This document shows, piece by piece, positions 17,654 through 26,090 of a stretch of 64,000 nt of DNA. The translations under genes were made by a program, and so were the position numbers. Position 1 is the first letter of the stretch. Every line of letters begins with the position of its first letter. Source of the stretch: Thermorudis peleae (GTDB taxonomy: Bacteria > Chloroflexota > Chloroflexia > Thermomicrobiales > Thermomicrobiaceae); NCBI RefSeq assembly GCF_000744775.1, contig NZ_JQMP01000001.1:1-64000 (forward strand), in the 5' to 3' direction. The notes under the pieces were generated by a model. The model worked only from the letters and a program-made list of their open reading frames with translations. It searched no databases and was not told the DNA's origin.

Positions 17654-18628
17654 TCACGCGACCTGCTGCACGCTTGGTGTCGGCGAATGGAGCGGAGCAG
17701 TGAGGTGCGCGAGGCCATTGCCATTCGTTTCGTAGACATCGTGCTTGAGCACGCAAATGAACGGCAGATTGCGGTAGAGTTCGCGATAGTCGAGTCCATA
17801 GCCGACCACGAACTCATTCGGAATCGTGAAACCGACATAGCGTACGGGAACGGGGATAAGACGACGATCAGCCTTGTCGAGCAAGGCGCAAATTTCGAGG
17901 CTGGCCGGCTGACGCGCAAGCAGTGTACGGCGGATAAAGTCGAGTGTTGCCCCAGTGTTGACGATATCCTCAACCAGGAGTACGTGCTTGCCACGAATGT
18001 CAACCGTGAGATCGCGACGGATGGCAACACCAGCGTTGAGGTCGCGGGTGAGCTCGAGATAATCGATCACCAGCGGGCGGGTGATTGCGCGGGCAAGGTC
18101 TGCCAGGAAGAATGTCACGCCCTTCAGCACGCCGACCAAGACAAGAGACTGGCCAGCGTAGTCTTGGGAAATCTGTTGTCCTAGCTCGCGTACCCGTTGC
18201 TCGATCTCAGCCGGGCTCAACAGCACCCGTTCGATTTGATCAGGACGGAGGGCAGTGATATCGACAGCGCCATAACCAAAGCGTGAAAGCAGTTCATAAT
18301 AGTTTTTGCGGTAGACCACAACAATGTTAATGTGGGGATAGAGCTGACGAAGTCGCCGTACTTTGCGGTGCTTCCGCGTCACTAAGCTTTGCTTCATCGT
18401 TGTCAGTTCAACGTAGAGGTCGTAGTCCGGAAGGTAGAAATCAGGGGTGAACATCTCGACGACGTGGCCATCGTGCCAACGGAGTGGAAAGGATTTTGGT
18501 TCATACAACCAGCGGATGCGGAAGAAATCGAGGAATGCAGCGAATTCAGCTTCAGCGGGGTGCGCAAAACGGTGGGGCCGTTGCGATAGTGGCGCTAGCT
18601 GCTCAGCGGAGGCCAGCATTTCTGCCAT
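17654..18628 (-). CDS. hpt: Hypoxanthine phosphoribosyltransferase with N-terminal PD-(D/E)XK-like domain
   Basis: This 324-residue protein is far longer than the usual ~180. Residues from about 145 on are a classical HPRT: GVLKGVTFFLADL, the PRPP loop LLVEDIVNTGATL, and FTIPNEFVVGYGLDY. It converts hypoxanthine or guanine plus PRPP to nucleotide. The first ~135 residues resemble a nuclease-fold domain: MFTPDFYLPDYDLYVELTTM places D and E as in PD-(D/E)XK enzymes, but the expected ExK is ELT, so activity is uncertain. The start at 18628 has AAAGGAG 6 bases upstream. The gene converges tightly on mutM. Confidence 0.88.
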   Translation of the reverse strand: MAEMLASAEQLAPLSQRPHRFAHPAEAEFAAFLDFFRIRWLYEPKSFPLRWHDGHVVEMFTPDFYLPDYDLYVELTTMKQSLVTRKHRKVRRLRQLYPHINIVVVYRKNYYELLSRFGYGAVDITALRPDQIERVLLSPAEIEQRVRELGQQISQDYAGQSLVLVGVLKGVTFFLADLARAITRPLVIDYLELTRDLNAGVAIRRDLTVDIRGKHVLLVEDIVNTGATLDFIRRTLLARQPASLEICALLDKADRRLIPVPVRYVGFTIPNEFVVGYGLDYRELYRNLPFICVLKHDVYETNGNGLAHLTAPLHSPTPSVQQVA

Positions 18629-18690
18629 TCACCGCTCCTTTTCGGACCCTCCTTTGCTTGCCTCTTATTCTTCCCTCCCCATCCTCTTCC

Positions 18691-18696
18691 AGTATA
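18691..18696 (-). promoter_or_regulatory. Extended -10 element for the HPRT gene
   Basis: On the minus strand TGGTATACT gives a TGn-extended -10 box about 65 bases before the HPRT start. No convincing -35 was seen. Confidence 0.4.
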
Positions 18697-18780
18697 CCAC
18701 TCTGTATTCTTGCTGAGTAGATGATCCAAGTAGTGTCTTAGAGGCACAGCATAAAGTACTTTGTGTACGAACAGTGTATG

Positions 18781-19314
18781 CTATGCTGATGGTTCAGGTT
18801 TGGTGCTAAGGCGATAGCGGTTCCTTGTCTTGCTCGTAAGCGTCACAACGAGTTGACCATCTGGGCCAGGCTTCCGCGCGATAAAGCCGCGTTGTGCTTG
18901 TTCAGCTGCCCAGGCCTGGTCAAAGCCGTAGTGCGCTGCCAGTGCCAAGAAGGCATCAGATGGCATTGGTTCCTGTGCGGCAACCTCTGCGTAAAATGCC
19001 CGACGTTGCTGCTCTGAAGGCGTGTTGGCGTCAAGCCGTAGTCGCTCGACTGGCTGCCCGCCCGGTTCTAGCGACGCAAGAATCTCGGGGATATCGCTAA
19101 CCTGGACGCCATGATAAATGATCCTGTCAGGGTAAACGACGATGTTGGGACCAATGTCACAGAGATCGATCGAGTCGCATGTGTTGGCCATCACCTCGGC
19201 GTCCAGCCCGCGACGCTTGAGCTCGATGCGCAAGCGAGCCGCGACCTGCTGCGCCCCTTTTTGACTGCAGTGGTTGGCGGTACAGATAAGCAGATGCTTG
19301 CGGCAGAAGTACAT
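18781..19314 (-). CDS. Thioredoxin-like [2Fe-2S] ferredoxin domain protein
   Basis: The 177-residue product begins with an ~80-residue thioredoxin-like ferredoxin domain. Four cysteines, C11, C16, C46 and C52 (LLICTANHC and TCDSIDLC), are placed to ligate a [2Fe-2S] cluster, and the family end IGPNIVVYPDRIIYHGV is present. The C-terminal ~90 residues are unrelated and Gln/Ala-rich. It is probably a cytosolic electron carrier or cluster sensor. AAAGGAG lies just before the ATG. It sits downstream of cas2 on the same strand, with only a doubtful short frame between. Confidence 0.8.
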   Translation of the reverse strand: MYFCRKHLLICTANHCSQKGAQQVAARLRIELKRRGLDAEVMANTCDSIDLCDIGPNIVVYPDRIIYHGVQVSDIPEILASLEPGGQPVERLRLDANTPSEQQRRAFYAEVAAQEPMPSDAFLALAAHYGFDQAWAAEQAQRGFIARKPGPDGQLVVTLTSKTRNRYRLSTKPEPSA

Positions 19315-19316
19315 GG

Positions 19317-19571
19317 CTATTCTCCTTTACTGTCGGTCTTTCGGCCCTGAGCTTGTCCAAATCCATAACGGGTTGCACTAACACATGCTGAAGCAGCGAG
19401 CCGCTGCGCGGAGCCAAAACCCCGTGTCAATTCAAGGATAACAATCCCATCTTCGGCCCAGCGGACAGACACTGCTTGCGCTGCCGTCGCACGATATGAC
19501 CGGTGTCCTTCTTTGCCTACGGGGCTGGAGGTGTTAGACGAACTGGCTTGGCGCACTCTTGACGTGGCCAA
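19317..19571 (-). CDS. Doubtful short ORF between cas2 and the ferredoxin gene
   Basis: An open frame of up to 84 codons overlaps the 3' end of cas2 and ends 2 bases before the ferredoxin ATG; its last codons contain that gene's ribosome-binding site. A GTG at 19472 would give 51 residues (VRWAEDGIVILELTRG...). No ribosome site and no family recognised. It fills the space in the same direction as its neighbours, which is its only support. Confidence 0.25.
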   Translation of the reverse strand: MATSRVRQASSSNTSSPVGKEGHRSYRATAAQAVSVRWAEDGIVILELTRGFGSAQRLAASACVSATRYGFGQAQGRKTDSKGE

Positions 19572-19797
19572 GCGTAATGCGTTGGGCTACCGAAGACTGC
19601 GGCAGCACGTAGAACTGCACACTGTCTGCTGCAGCGTCGATGGTTTGCGCAAGTTCGCGCTGGAGGCGTTTGAACTGGGCGGCCGTTACCTCGCCTTCGA
19701 AGAGAGAATTTTGCACCCATGTCAGGTAGCGCCGGGCGATTTTCAAGACCCGCGCATTCCGCTCCACGCCAACGTCGTAGGCGAGGATCACATACAT
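19534..19797 (-). CDS. cas2: CRISPR-associated endoribonuclease Cas2 (orphan)
   Basis: The 87-residue product matches Cas2: it starts MYVILAYDVGVERNARVLK with the conserved aspartate D9, has YLTWVQNSLFEGEVT, and ends with the ferredoxin-like strand SVQFYVLP. Cas2 dimers form the core of the spacer-integration complex with Cas1. No cas1, cas4 or array is visible beside it, and the interference genes start 4 kb away beyond trpS. GGGGAG stands before the ATG. Confidence 0.88.
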   Translation of the reverse strand: MYVILAYDVGVERNARVLKIARRYLTWVQNSLFEGEVTAAQFKRLQRELAQTIDAAADSVQFYVLPQSSVAQRITLGHVKSAPSQFV

Positions 19798-19800
19798 TGA

Positions 19801-20293
19801 CGCGCTCCCCGCTCCGCGTGACCCGTCCCCAACGCGATCAATCTAAGCGTGCCAGCATCCCTGCTGACAACGCATGGGCGCTCAATGACCTGACTATCGG
19901 CTGTTCCGCGCGATGTGACACTGCTCCTGTGTCGTGTCCCGAATGTCCGTATCAAAAAGACCACTGCCCAGCACACGTCCATGAGTCCTTGCGTTACTGT
20001 GACAGCAAAGCAATGAGCGACAGGCGGCATGCACCTCTAGTCTAACTGAGGCTTTGCTCAGTAGGCCATGAGCACCACATGATTGCTGCCTGCAGGGTGC
20101 TAGTGACCATCACGCAGCAGATGTGCTCGCCGAGACTGCCGTAACCAATCCTCTTGTAACGTAGCATGACGAACTGCCCAGATCGCGGGATTGGTCCCTA
20201 CATCGCTCGTGCAGCAGCGTGCCACACGGTTGAGAAGGCGATGAGAGATATGAGGCGTGCTTCCCCGGTTGCGGTGGTCATAGCGAGAATAGG
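19801..20293. other. Intergenic stretch without supported genes
   Basis: About 490 bases between cas2 and the FixX-like ferredoxin gene. I looked for direct repeats of CRISPR type and for tRNA-like arms and saw none. Short open frames on both strands have no start signals or recognisable products. It could hold remnants of an adaptation module. Confidence 0.5.
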
Positions 20294-20608
20294 CTAGCCA
20301 TAGCGATACTGAACGCCAAAGCCGCCGCGCGGATAGTGCCACTCAATGTTGTGGAATTCGTAGCAGACGATGCGGCACGTGCCGCATTCGACACAGCCCT
20401 CGTATGAGAAGAGCACATGGCCGTCGGGTTGCAGAGTGTAGCATGCAGCAGGACAACAGTTGACGCATTGCTTCCGTTGACATTGCAGGCAGACGTCGGG
20501 GTCGATAATGCGAATATGTGGCCGGCCTGGGTCAACGTGATAGCTCGTCGTTGCCAGCTTGCGCTCTAGCCCAGCTCGGTCACGGATCGGGTCGATGACC
20601 GCCGTCAT
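20294..20608 (-). CDS. FixX-like ferredoxin
   Basis: The 104-residue product has two cysteine clusters. CLQCQRKQCVNCCPAACY is an altered CxxC set, and CVECGTCRIVCYEFHNIEWHYP is a regular CxxCxxCxxxC site, with the FixX-type ending GGFGVQYRYG. FixX is the ferredoxin partner of electron-transfer flavoprotein:quinone oxidoreductase (FixABCX). No fixA, fixB or fixC is beside it. AAAGGGG lies upstream of the ATG. The gene is divergent from the LOG-family gene. Confidence 0.85.
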   Translation of the reverse strand: MTAVIDPIRDRAGLERKLATTSYHVDPGRPHIRIIDPDVCLQCQRKQCVNCCPAACYTLQPDGHVLFSYEGCVECGTCRIVCYEFHNIEWHYPRGGFGVQYRYG

Positions 20609-20720
20609 TGCTGCCCCTTTCGTCTCTTGGCCCCGAGTCTAGCACAGGCAAGTGGGTTGAGGGGTGTCGTACACTTCACAAGCGCGGCAGTCTTGGGCCG
20701 CGGCAGAGAAGGGACCGGCT

Positions 20721-21335
20721 GTGCAAGGAACAACACCGGCGCGGGCAATCCGGCGGCTTTGCGTCTTTTGCGGTTCAGCGAGTGGTTTTCGACCGGAGTA
20801 TGCAGCGGCAGCGCGTGAACTCGGCATGCTGCTTGCTCAGCAGCAGATTGGCATTGTCTATGGAGGAGGCAGTGTAGGTCTCATGGGCGAGCTTGCCAAT
20901 GCCGCGCTGGCGGCAGGGGGTGAAGTCATCGGCGTGATCCCAGAAGTCCTCATGCGCCGCGAAGTTGCCCACACCACGGTGACCGAATTGCGTGTAGTCA
21001 AGACACTGTTTGAACGCAAGGCGATCATGGCTGAGCTCTCCGATGGGTTCCTCGTCTTGCCAGGTGGACTCGGCACGCTGGATGAGTTGTCAGAGTTTGC
21101 TACCTGGACCCAACTTGGGTTGCACCAAAAACCGCTTGTGCTCATCAATACCTGCGGGTTTTTTGATGACCTGCTGCAGTTTCTCAAGCATGCTGTGGCT
21201 GAAGGGTTCATCCCAGAGATGCATGCAGCGATTGTGCAGGTTGTAGATTCCCCCGCTGCTGCGCTTGATCTCATCCTCTATGGCGCATTGCCGGAGATCG
21301 TGCCACGCTGGGCAGTCAATGAGCAGCGACACTGA
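20721..21335 (+). CDS. LOG-family protein (nucleotide phosphoribohydrolase)
   Basis: The 204-residue product is a Rossmann-type LOG/TIGR00730 protein. It shows RRLCVFCGS at the start, VYGGGSVGLMG, the catalytic FERKAIM arginine/lysine region, and the signature LPGGLGTLDEL. The family cleaves nucleoside 5'-monophosphates to base and ribose 5-phosphate; plant and some bacterial members make cytokinins, but most bacterial ones probably serve nucleotide turnover. I use the GTG at 20721, after GAAGGGA, instead of an upstream GTG at 20664 that would add 19 unconserved residues. Confidence 0.88.
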   Translation: MQGTTPARAIRRLCVFCGSASGFRPEYAAAARELGMLLAQQQIGIVYGGGSVGLMGELANAALAAGGEVIGVIPEVLMRREVAHTTVTELRVVKTLFERKAIMAELSDGFLVLPGGLGTLDELSEFATWTQLGLHQKPLVLINTCGFFDDLLQFLKHAVAEGFIPEMHAAIVQVVDSPAAALDLILYGALPEIVPRWAVNEQRH

Positions 21336-21524
21336 TCAGGCCACAGCCCCACAGGGCAGGATTACGATCATGTTGGGCTGGTGAATGTCTAAAATAGCCT
21401 CTGCCGTAAACTTGTAGGTTTCTGTGCTGTTCCCCTATTAAATAGCAGCTGATACTGCCCTGGGCTGTGCTGTCAGTCCCGACTGGACATCGGGGATGTA
21501 GAAAGACGGTTGCTAACGCCCGCG

Positions 21525-22310
21525 TCACGAGGTTGTGGGGACGAGTGTTAGGCGCAGGCCGTTGAGCGCGAGCGGTGTTGGCCCACTCACCGTTGTGCTC
21601 TGAAGGATGAGTGCAGCTGGACCTGGACGGACAATAACTTGGCTAGCGAGCGGACTATGGGGACCGAGCGGCGCGGCAAGGATCAGCTGGTGTGGGCCAA
21701 GTGTGAAGAGCGCCGTTTCAGCAACGAGCTCCATGTCCTCACCCCGGCCTTCGACTGGCCGATCCAAAATTGCTTCATACTGGGGCACTGCCTCATCGAG
21801 CGAGGGCACGGCGACGATGAGCGCGCCAATGCCAGTGACACCATTCTGGTGTTGGGCAGCGGTTGGAGGGACGCGGACCTCTCGTGGGGTAACGTCTTGG
21901 ATCATGAATGGCAGGGCACCGGTGAGGTCCTCGATTGGTACAAGCAGGCGCCAGGCAACCTTCTCTCCATCGGGGCGAAGTCGGCTGCCATCTTCTGGCC
22001 CGCGGTATGGCAGCCCGTGTATGCGCAGCCGGGCTCGTTCACCGTCAAGGTTGTCGCTGGCAAGACAAAAGTCGATTAGTCCTCCGCCAAGGGCGAGGAA
22101 GCGGTACCAGCGGTGAACATGGCGGCGTTCTGGATGATGGAAGGCAAGGAGTTCAAGGTAAGCGCCATCACGGAAAATCACGAGCGCGTTGTGCGTGCCA
22201 CCAGGGTGCTCACCGCCGATGATGACGTGGAAACCAGCGTCGTGGAATGTTGTTATCGCCTGCTGCAGTTCAGTGACGAGGACAACGATATGATCAATTT
22301 GCGTTAGCAC
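21525..22310 (-). CDS. VOC-superfamily (glyoxalase-like) protein
   Basis: The 261-residue product begins QIDHIVVLVTELQQAI, the first metal-histidine strand of a vicinal oxygen chelate module, followed by GTHNALVIFRDGAYLELLAF. A second beta-alpha module begins GIGALIVAVPSLDEAV. This is the glyoxalase-like domain family seen in putative dioxygenases and lyases; the substrate is unknown. The start is a GTG with AAAGGAT about 10 bases upstream. It converges on the LOG gene across about 190 bases in which I see no gene. Confidence 0.75.
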   Translation of the reverse strand: MLTQIDHIVVLVTELQQAITTFHDAGFHVIIGGEHPGGTHNALVIFRDGAYLELLAFHHPERRHVHRWYRFLALGGGLIDFCLASDNLDGERARLRIHGLPYRGPEDGSRLRPDGEKVAWRLLVPIEDLTGALPFMIQDVTPREVRVPPTAAQHQNGVTGIGALIVAVPSLDEAVPQYEAILDRPVEGRGEDMELVAETALFTLGPHQLILAAPLGPHSPLASQVIVRPGPAALILQSTTVSGPTPLALNGLRLTLVPTTS

Positions 22311-22349
22311 GGTATGGCGATCCTTTGTCCCCCAACCACCTCGCGGGCC

Positions 22350-22598
22350 TTAGCGTCGCGTTGTTGCTTCTGCACGCTTCCGGCGTGCTTCCTCTTGTAC
22401 CTGCCGGCGCGCAGCCCGGGCTCGCAGCAAGGGCAGGAGGTCGTCCGGTGTGGCTGCCACAAGGCCGCGCTTGGTCATGCGAAAGCGCAGCGGACTGCTC
22501 TGCTGCCGGTGTGAAGCACGCGGATTCGGATGGTTACGGCGTGGTGAACGCCGAGCTGCCTTCTCCCGAATCTTGTTGATCGTCGACTGGATTGACAT
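22350..22598 (-). CDS. Small, highly basic hypothetical protein
   Basis: The 82-residue product has a clear AAGGAG box 7 bases before its ATG. It is rich in Arg and Lys (KIREKAARRSPRRN near the start, and a helical, charged end RRQVQEEARRKRAEATTRR). It could bind nucleic acid, but there is no recognised domain. It lies between trpS and the VOC gene, all on the minus strand, and follows trpS by about 60 bases. Confidence 0.6.
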   Translation of the reverse strand: MSIQSTINKIREKAARRSPRRNHPNPRASHRQQSSPLRFRMTKRGLVAATPDDLLPLLRARAARRQVQEEARRKRAEATTRR

Positions 22599-22661
22599 CA
22601 GTGCACTCCTTCTTGCTGCTCCTCGCTCGTCCGGCACTGCAGTGCCGCCGAAAACATGATC

Positions 22662-23708
22662 TTACTGGCTTGACAGGGCTGTCTGCAAGGGCGAGATTGT
22701 GAGTGACTCGAGCCGTGGCAACCCCAGGCCGCAGCGTTCGCGAACAACTGCCATCTTCGCGGCAGCAAGCTCACGAGCACGGGCTGCGCCTTCCGTCAGA
22801 ATGGCAATGACGCGTTCAGGATGTGCGTCATATTCAGCAAGACGAGCCTGAAGCGGTGTCAGCTTTTCGATAATGACCTCGGCAAGATCACGCTTGAACT
22901 CCCCGTATCCTTTGCCGGCGTAGCGCTGTTCCAGCTCCGGAATCGGTATATCAGCAAAGAGTGAATAGATCGTCAGCAAGTTCGAGATCGCCGGCTTGTG
23001 TTCCTCATCGTATCGAATGACGGTTTCAGAGTCAGTTACCGCACGACGGATCTTGCGGCGAATGACATCGGGCGGATCGCGCAACTCGATCCGGCTGTCC
23101 GGATCCGGGTCGCTCTTGCTCATCTTCTTGAGCGGATTGGTGAGCGACATAATGCGCGCGCCCGTCGGCTTGATATCCGGCTCCGGAATGACAAATGTCT
23201 CACCAAAAGTGTGATTGAAGCGGATGGCGAGATCTCGCGTCAGTTCAATATGCTGCTTCTGATCTTCGCCGACCGGTACGTAGGCGGCATCGTAAAGCAA
23301 AATGTCGGCAGCCTGTAAGACGGGATAGAAGAGAATGCCGGCGCCGACGCGCTCATTGCCCTTCGACTTCTCTTTAAACTGCGTCATCCGGCGCAGTTCG
23401 CCGACTGTTGCCAGCGTTCCCAAAATCCAGCACAGTTCGGTATGCTCTCGGACGTCAGATTGCACGAAAAGGACTGAGCGTGCCGGATCAATGCCTGCTG
23501 CCAGTAGGACACTTGCGAGCTCGAGCGTTCGCGCGCGCAACGTCTGGGCATCATACGGCAACGTCATGGCGTGCAGGTCGACAATACAGAAGAGATTGTC
23601 ATATTGGTCCTGCTGTGCAACCCAGTTGCGAATCGCTCCGAGATAGTTTCCGATATGGATGCCGCCCGTCGGTTGAATCCCAGAAAGCACACGTGGCTTG
23701 GCGGCCAT
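22662..23708 (-). CDS. trpS: Tryptophanyl-tRNA synthetase
   Basis: The 348-residue class Ic synthetase shows the HIGH-like motif GGIHIGNYLGAI near residue 18, DLHAMT, the KMSKS loop (KKMSKSDPDPDS) and the helical C-terminal anticodon-binding region. It charges tRNA-Trp. Length is normal. The start at 23708 has GGGGAG upstream. It separates the orphan cas2 from the interference operon and has no functional link to either. Confidence 0.97.
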   Translation of the reverse strand: MAAKPRVLSGIQPTGGIHIGNYLGAIRNWVAQQDQYDNLFCIVDLHAMTLPYDAQTLRARTLELASVLLAAGIDPARSVLFVQSDVREHTELCWILGTLATVGELRRMTQFKEKSKGNERVGAGILFYPVLQAADILLYDAAYVPVGEDQKQHIELTRDLAIRFNHTFGETFVIPEPDIKPTGARIMSLTNPLKKMSKSDPDPDSRIELRDPPDVIRRKIRRAVTDSETVIRYDEEHKPAISNLLTIYSLFADIPIPELEQRYAGKGYGEFKRDLAEVIIEKLTPLQARLAEYDAHPERVIAILTEGAARARELAAAKMAVVRERCGLGLPRLESLTISPLQTALSSQ

Positions 23709-23955
23709 GCTGGACTCCCCTCTATCGCCGAGCGTCTTGCCCCTTTGGGTATTCAGGATACCACCACTGTGCTGTGCAATGTTCGTCGTCAGTTGGTACG
23801 CTGGCGGCTGTTCCTCAGCATTGGCATTGAGCCGGCATATGCCGCAGCGGAACCATTGTATCAGCAGGTTATGACGTGGGTGCGGCTGCTCCTGGCAACG
23901 ATCACTGTGCTCAGTGACACAGAACCGTGATCATGGTGCCATCGAGGGGCCCTGC

Positions 23956-24759
23956 TCATTCGTGGCCGAGGCCTATCGGTCGTGCTTGACCAAAACCTCT
24001 GGTCGTGTTGATGCCCACCCCCGCGTAGTAGGCAAAGTCGCCGAGCAGGTGAAGAACGCTTGCCAGGGCTGGATCATACGGGCGAACAGATAGTTCAAAC
24101 CAGCCGACAGCCCCGTGGAGCTGGCAATCGCCCCAGTTTACCACCCTTGGCTGCAATCCGTAGGCATGGAGCCGGACGTGGTGCTGGAGTGATGCCAGGA
24201 TAGCCGGCTCCAGCACGATGGGCGCAAATGTATTCCAGCGTAGCGCCAAGCGCTCGAGGAGTGATCGTGGATCAACTAGTGGCCATTCCGTATCAGGCTC
24301 ATGCCAGGACGGCGTGAAAAGCCGGAGACGCAGGCGAGCCGGATACCAGGCTGGCGTTAACCACCGTTGCGCAAGATTCACGTAGCGCGCCTGTCGCGCT
24401 AAGGGGTGATTGGTCGGTGGGACGGCCTGCCCTATTCGAAATGGCCAACCTGCGAGAGTCATGAGCGTTGCTGGCGCGATCGCCTGTTGGATCGAGCGTG
24501 CCACGGTGTCATCGAGCATGGTGACACGGAGCCAGAGCGGGCGATCTGGGACAACGGTAGTCATCGGTTGGCCAACCCAGAGGCCATCGTAAAGAACGGC
24601 AACGGTGACCGGCTCGGTGTCGTCTTGAACGCGCGCGAAGATGTCTGGGGCGCTCGTCGCAAGGCGTTCGCCGAGAGCAGCGAAGGCAAACGGCCCGAGG
24701 AATGCTGGCAACGTCGTCGCCTGCTCTGTCCACAGTGGGACAAGATACGCCTGGGGCAT
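23956..24759 (-). CDS. cas6: CRISPR endoribonuclease Cas6
   Basis: The 267-residue RAMP protein is the last gene of the csm operon. The family sign is the C-terminal glycine-rich loop GVGINTTRGFGQARPIG, preceded by FAYYAGVG. Cas6 cuts the precursor CRISPR RNA within its repeats and supplies crRNA to Csm. A histidine-bearing N-terminal domain is expected, but the catalytic residue cannot be assigned by eye. GAGGAG lies before the ATG, and 56 bases separate it from csm5. Confidence 0.88.
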   Translation of the reverse strand: MPQAYLVPLWTEQATTLPAFLGPFAFAALGERLATSAPDIFARVQDDTEPVTVAVLYDGLWVGQPMTTVVPDRPLWLRVTMLDDTVARSIQQAIAPATLMTLAGWPFRIGQAVPPTNHPLARQARYVNLAQRWLTPAWYPARLRLRLFTPSWHEPDTEWPLVDPRSLLERLALRWNTFAPIVLEPAILASLQHHVRLHAYGLQPRVVNWGDCQLHGAVGWFELSVRPYDPALASVLHLLGDFAYYAGVGINTTRGFGQARPIGLGHE

Positions 24760-24815
24760 CGTTTCTCCTCACTCGTTCAGCGAACTGGTGCGGAGGCTTG
24801 TACCACCTCAGGCCC

Positions 24816-26090
24816 CTAGTGAGCAGTAACCGATGCTGGTTCATTGGCGAGTTCAGGAATCCGAATGCGAACCCAGCCGAGCGGGAGCACCGGTTGCCCG
24901 TCCTGTTCGATGTAACGTCGTGTCTTGGGGAACGGGGTGCTACCGCGTTCGCGATCCAGCCGGAAGCGTGTGATGAGTGCTGCGAGGAGTTCCTGTCCAG
25001 GCTGAGTGAGCTTCAGGAGTGGGCCGATGGTCTTGGCATGCCAGCCGGTACCCCAGCCGATCTGGAGATATGCCTCGTTTCGTGGTGCCTGCTTGATGCG
25101 CTGGGCAAGCTCCGCATAGAACGCGGCGATCGCGCTGAATTGTGCGCTAAATGCATAGTCGTATTCGAGTTTGGTAAGACGGTAGGCGAATTCGCGGCTT
25201 GCACGCAGCAGGTATTGGGGGCTTGCGAAAGCATGCAGTGATTCATCCAGTCCGTCGTCTGTGCCGAAGAGACCTTCGTCAATTGACAAGATGAATGTCG
25301 CCTGTGTGTGTGCCGGTAGTACTTCGGCGAAGATACGCGAGGTTACATTGCCGGGCTGTGATCTGCTGTTGCGTGCCGCGAAAATCCCAATCACTTCCAC
25401 AGCCGGGCTTGGTGTTGTGATCGGCGCGCTATCACTGAAGCGGAGCGCGCGCCCCAGGTCGTGATTGGGATCGAATCGCTTGCGTGGCTGAGACGAAGCA
25501 CCGGTGTGCTCAGTCTGGGCTTGCTGTGTTGGCCGCTGAAAGATGGCCTGTTCGAGATCGCGAGCTGCCCATTCTCGTCGCAATCCCTGGGCTTCGAGTA
25601 TACGCTTGATCAGAGAGAGATACTCGGGTTCATGCTCGGGTGAGGGCGTTGCATGCTGAGTCGCCTGCTGCGGTCGCTGGCTCTCTACCCTGTGGCGCAG
25701 TGCCCAATAGAGCAATGCCGTGCGGATTGCGCCTTTCAGGGATCTCCCTGGCAAGTACGGGTGGCCGGTGCTATCGCGTTCCAGCGGCAGAATGTCGCGC
25801 ATCTGGGTGCTCATCGCGCGTGGAGCTGGCAGGCGATAGCGCGCGTAGGCGGGATAATCTTCAGGCCGTAGCAAGCGGTTGATCTGTGGATCAGCACCCC
25901 GCTCAATGTCGTCAAGTGTCATACGCTCGCTGATGACCCGCTCAACGTCAAAGACCCACACCATGCCGCGCCAGAGAGCAGCATCGTAATTAAGGAGCAG
26001 GGGAGGCCCGCCAGCGCCGATATGTACTGGTGTCAGTGTTTCAAGCTCGATCGTGTACTGCCGAAGTGCGATGGCCGTTTTGCGCATCAT
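24816..26090 (-). CDS. csm5: Type III-A CRISPR RAMP protein Csm5
   Basis: The 424-residue product starts with the RAMP strand ELETLTPVHIGAGG and has PYLPGRSLKGAIRTALLYWAL, the Csm5-type glycine-rich/SLKGAIR motif. The long middle insert contains low-complexity Gln/Pro sequence (residues ~150-200). Csm5 caps the 3' end of crRNA in the Csm complex and recruits maturation nucleases. Its start overlaps the csm4 stop by 4 bases. Confidence 0.9.
   Translation of the reverse strand: MMRKTAIALRQYTIELETLTPVHIGAGGPPLLLNYDAALWRGMVWVFDVERVISERMTLDDIERGADPQINRLLRPEDYPAYARYRLPAPRAMSTQMRDILPLERDSTGHPYLPGRSLKGAIRTALLYWALRHRVESQRPQQATQHATPSPEHEPEYLSLIKRILEAQGLRREWAARDLEQAIFQRPTQQAQTEHTGASSQPRKRFDPNHDLGRALRFSDSAPITTPSPAVEVIGIFAARNSRSQPGNVTSRIFAEVLPAHTQATFILSIDEGLFGTDDGLDESLHAFASPQYLLRASREFAYRLTKLEYDYAFSAQFSAIAAFYAELAQRIKQAPRNEAYLQIGWGTGWHAKTIGPLLKLTQPGQELLAALITRFRLDRERGSTPFPKTRRYIEQDGQPVLPLGWVRIRIPELANEPASVTAH

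Noticed and set aside
19801-20293. CRISPR array near cas2
   Set aside because: I looked for spaced direct repeats of 25-40 bases and found none here, nor around the csm operon.
23709-23932. Plus-strand frame (CNVRRQLVRWRLFLSIG...) between trpS and cas6
   Set aside because: No usable start codon or ribosome site; probably the chance reverse of the trpS leader region.
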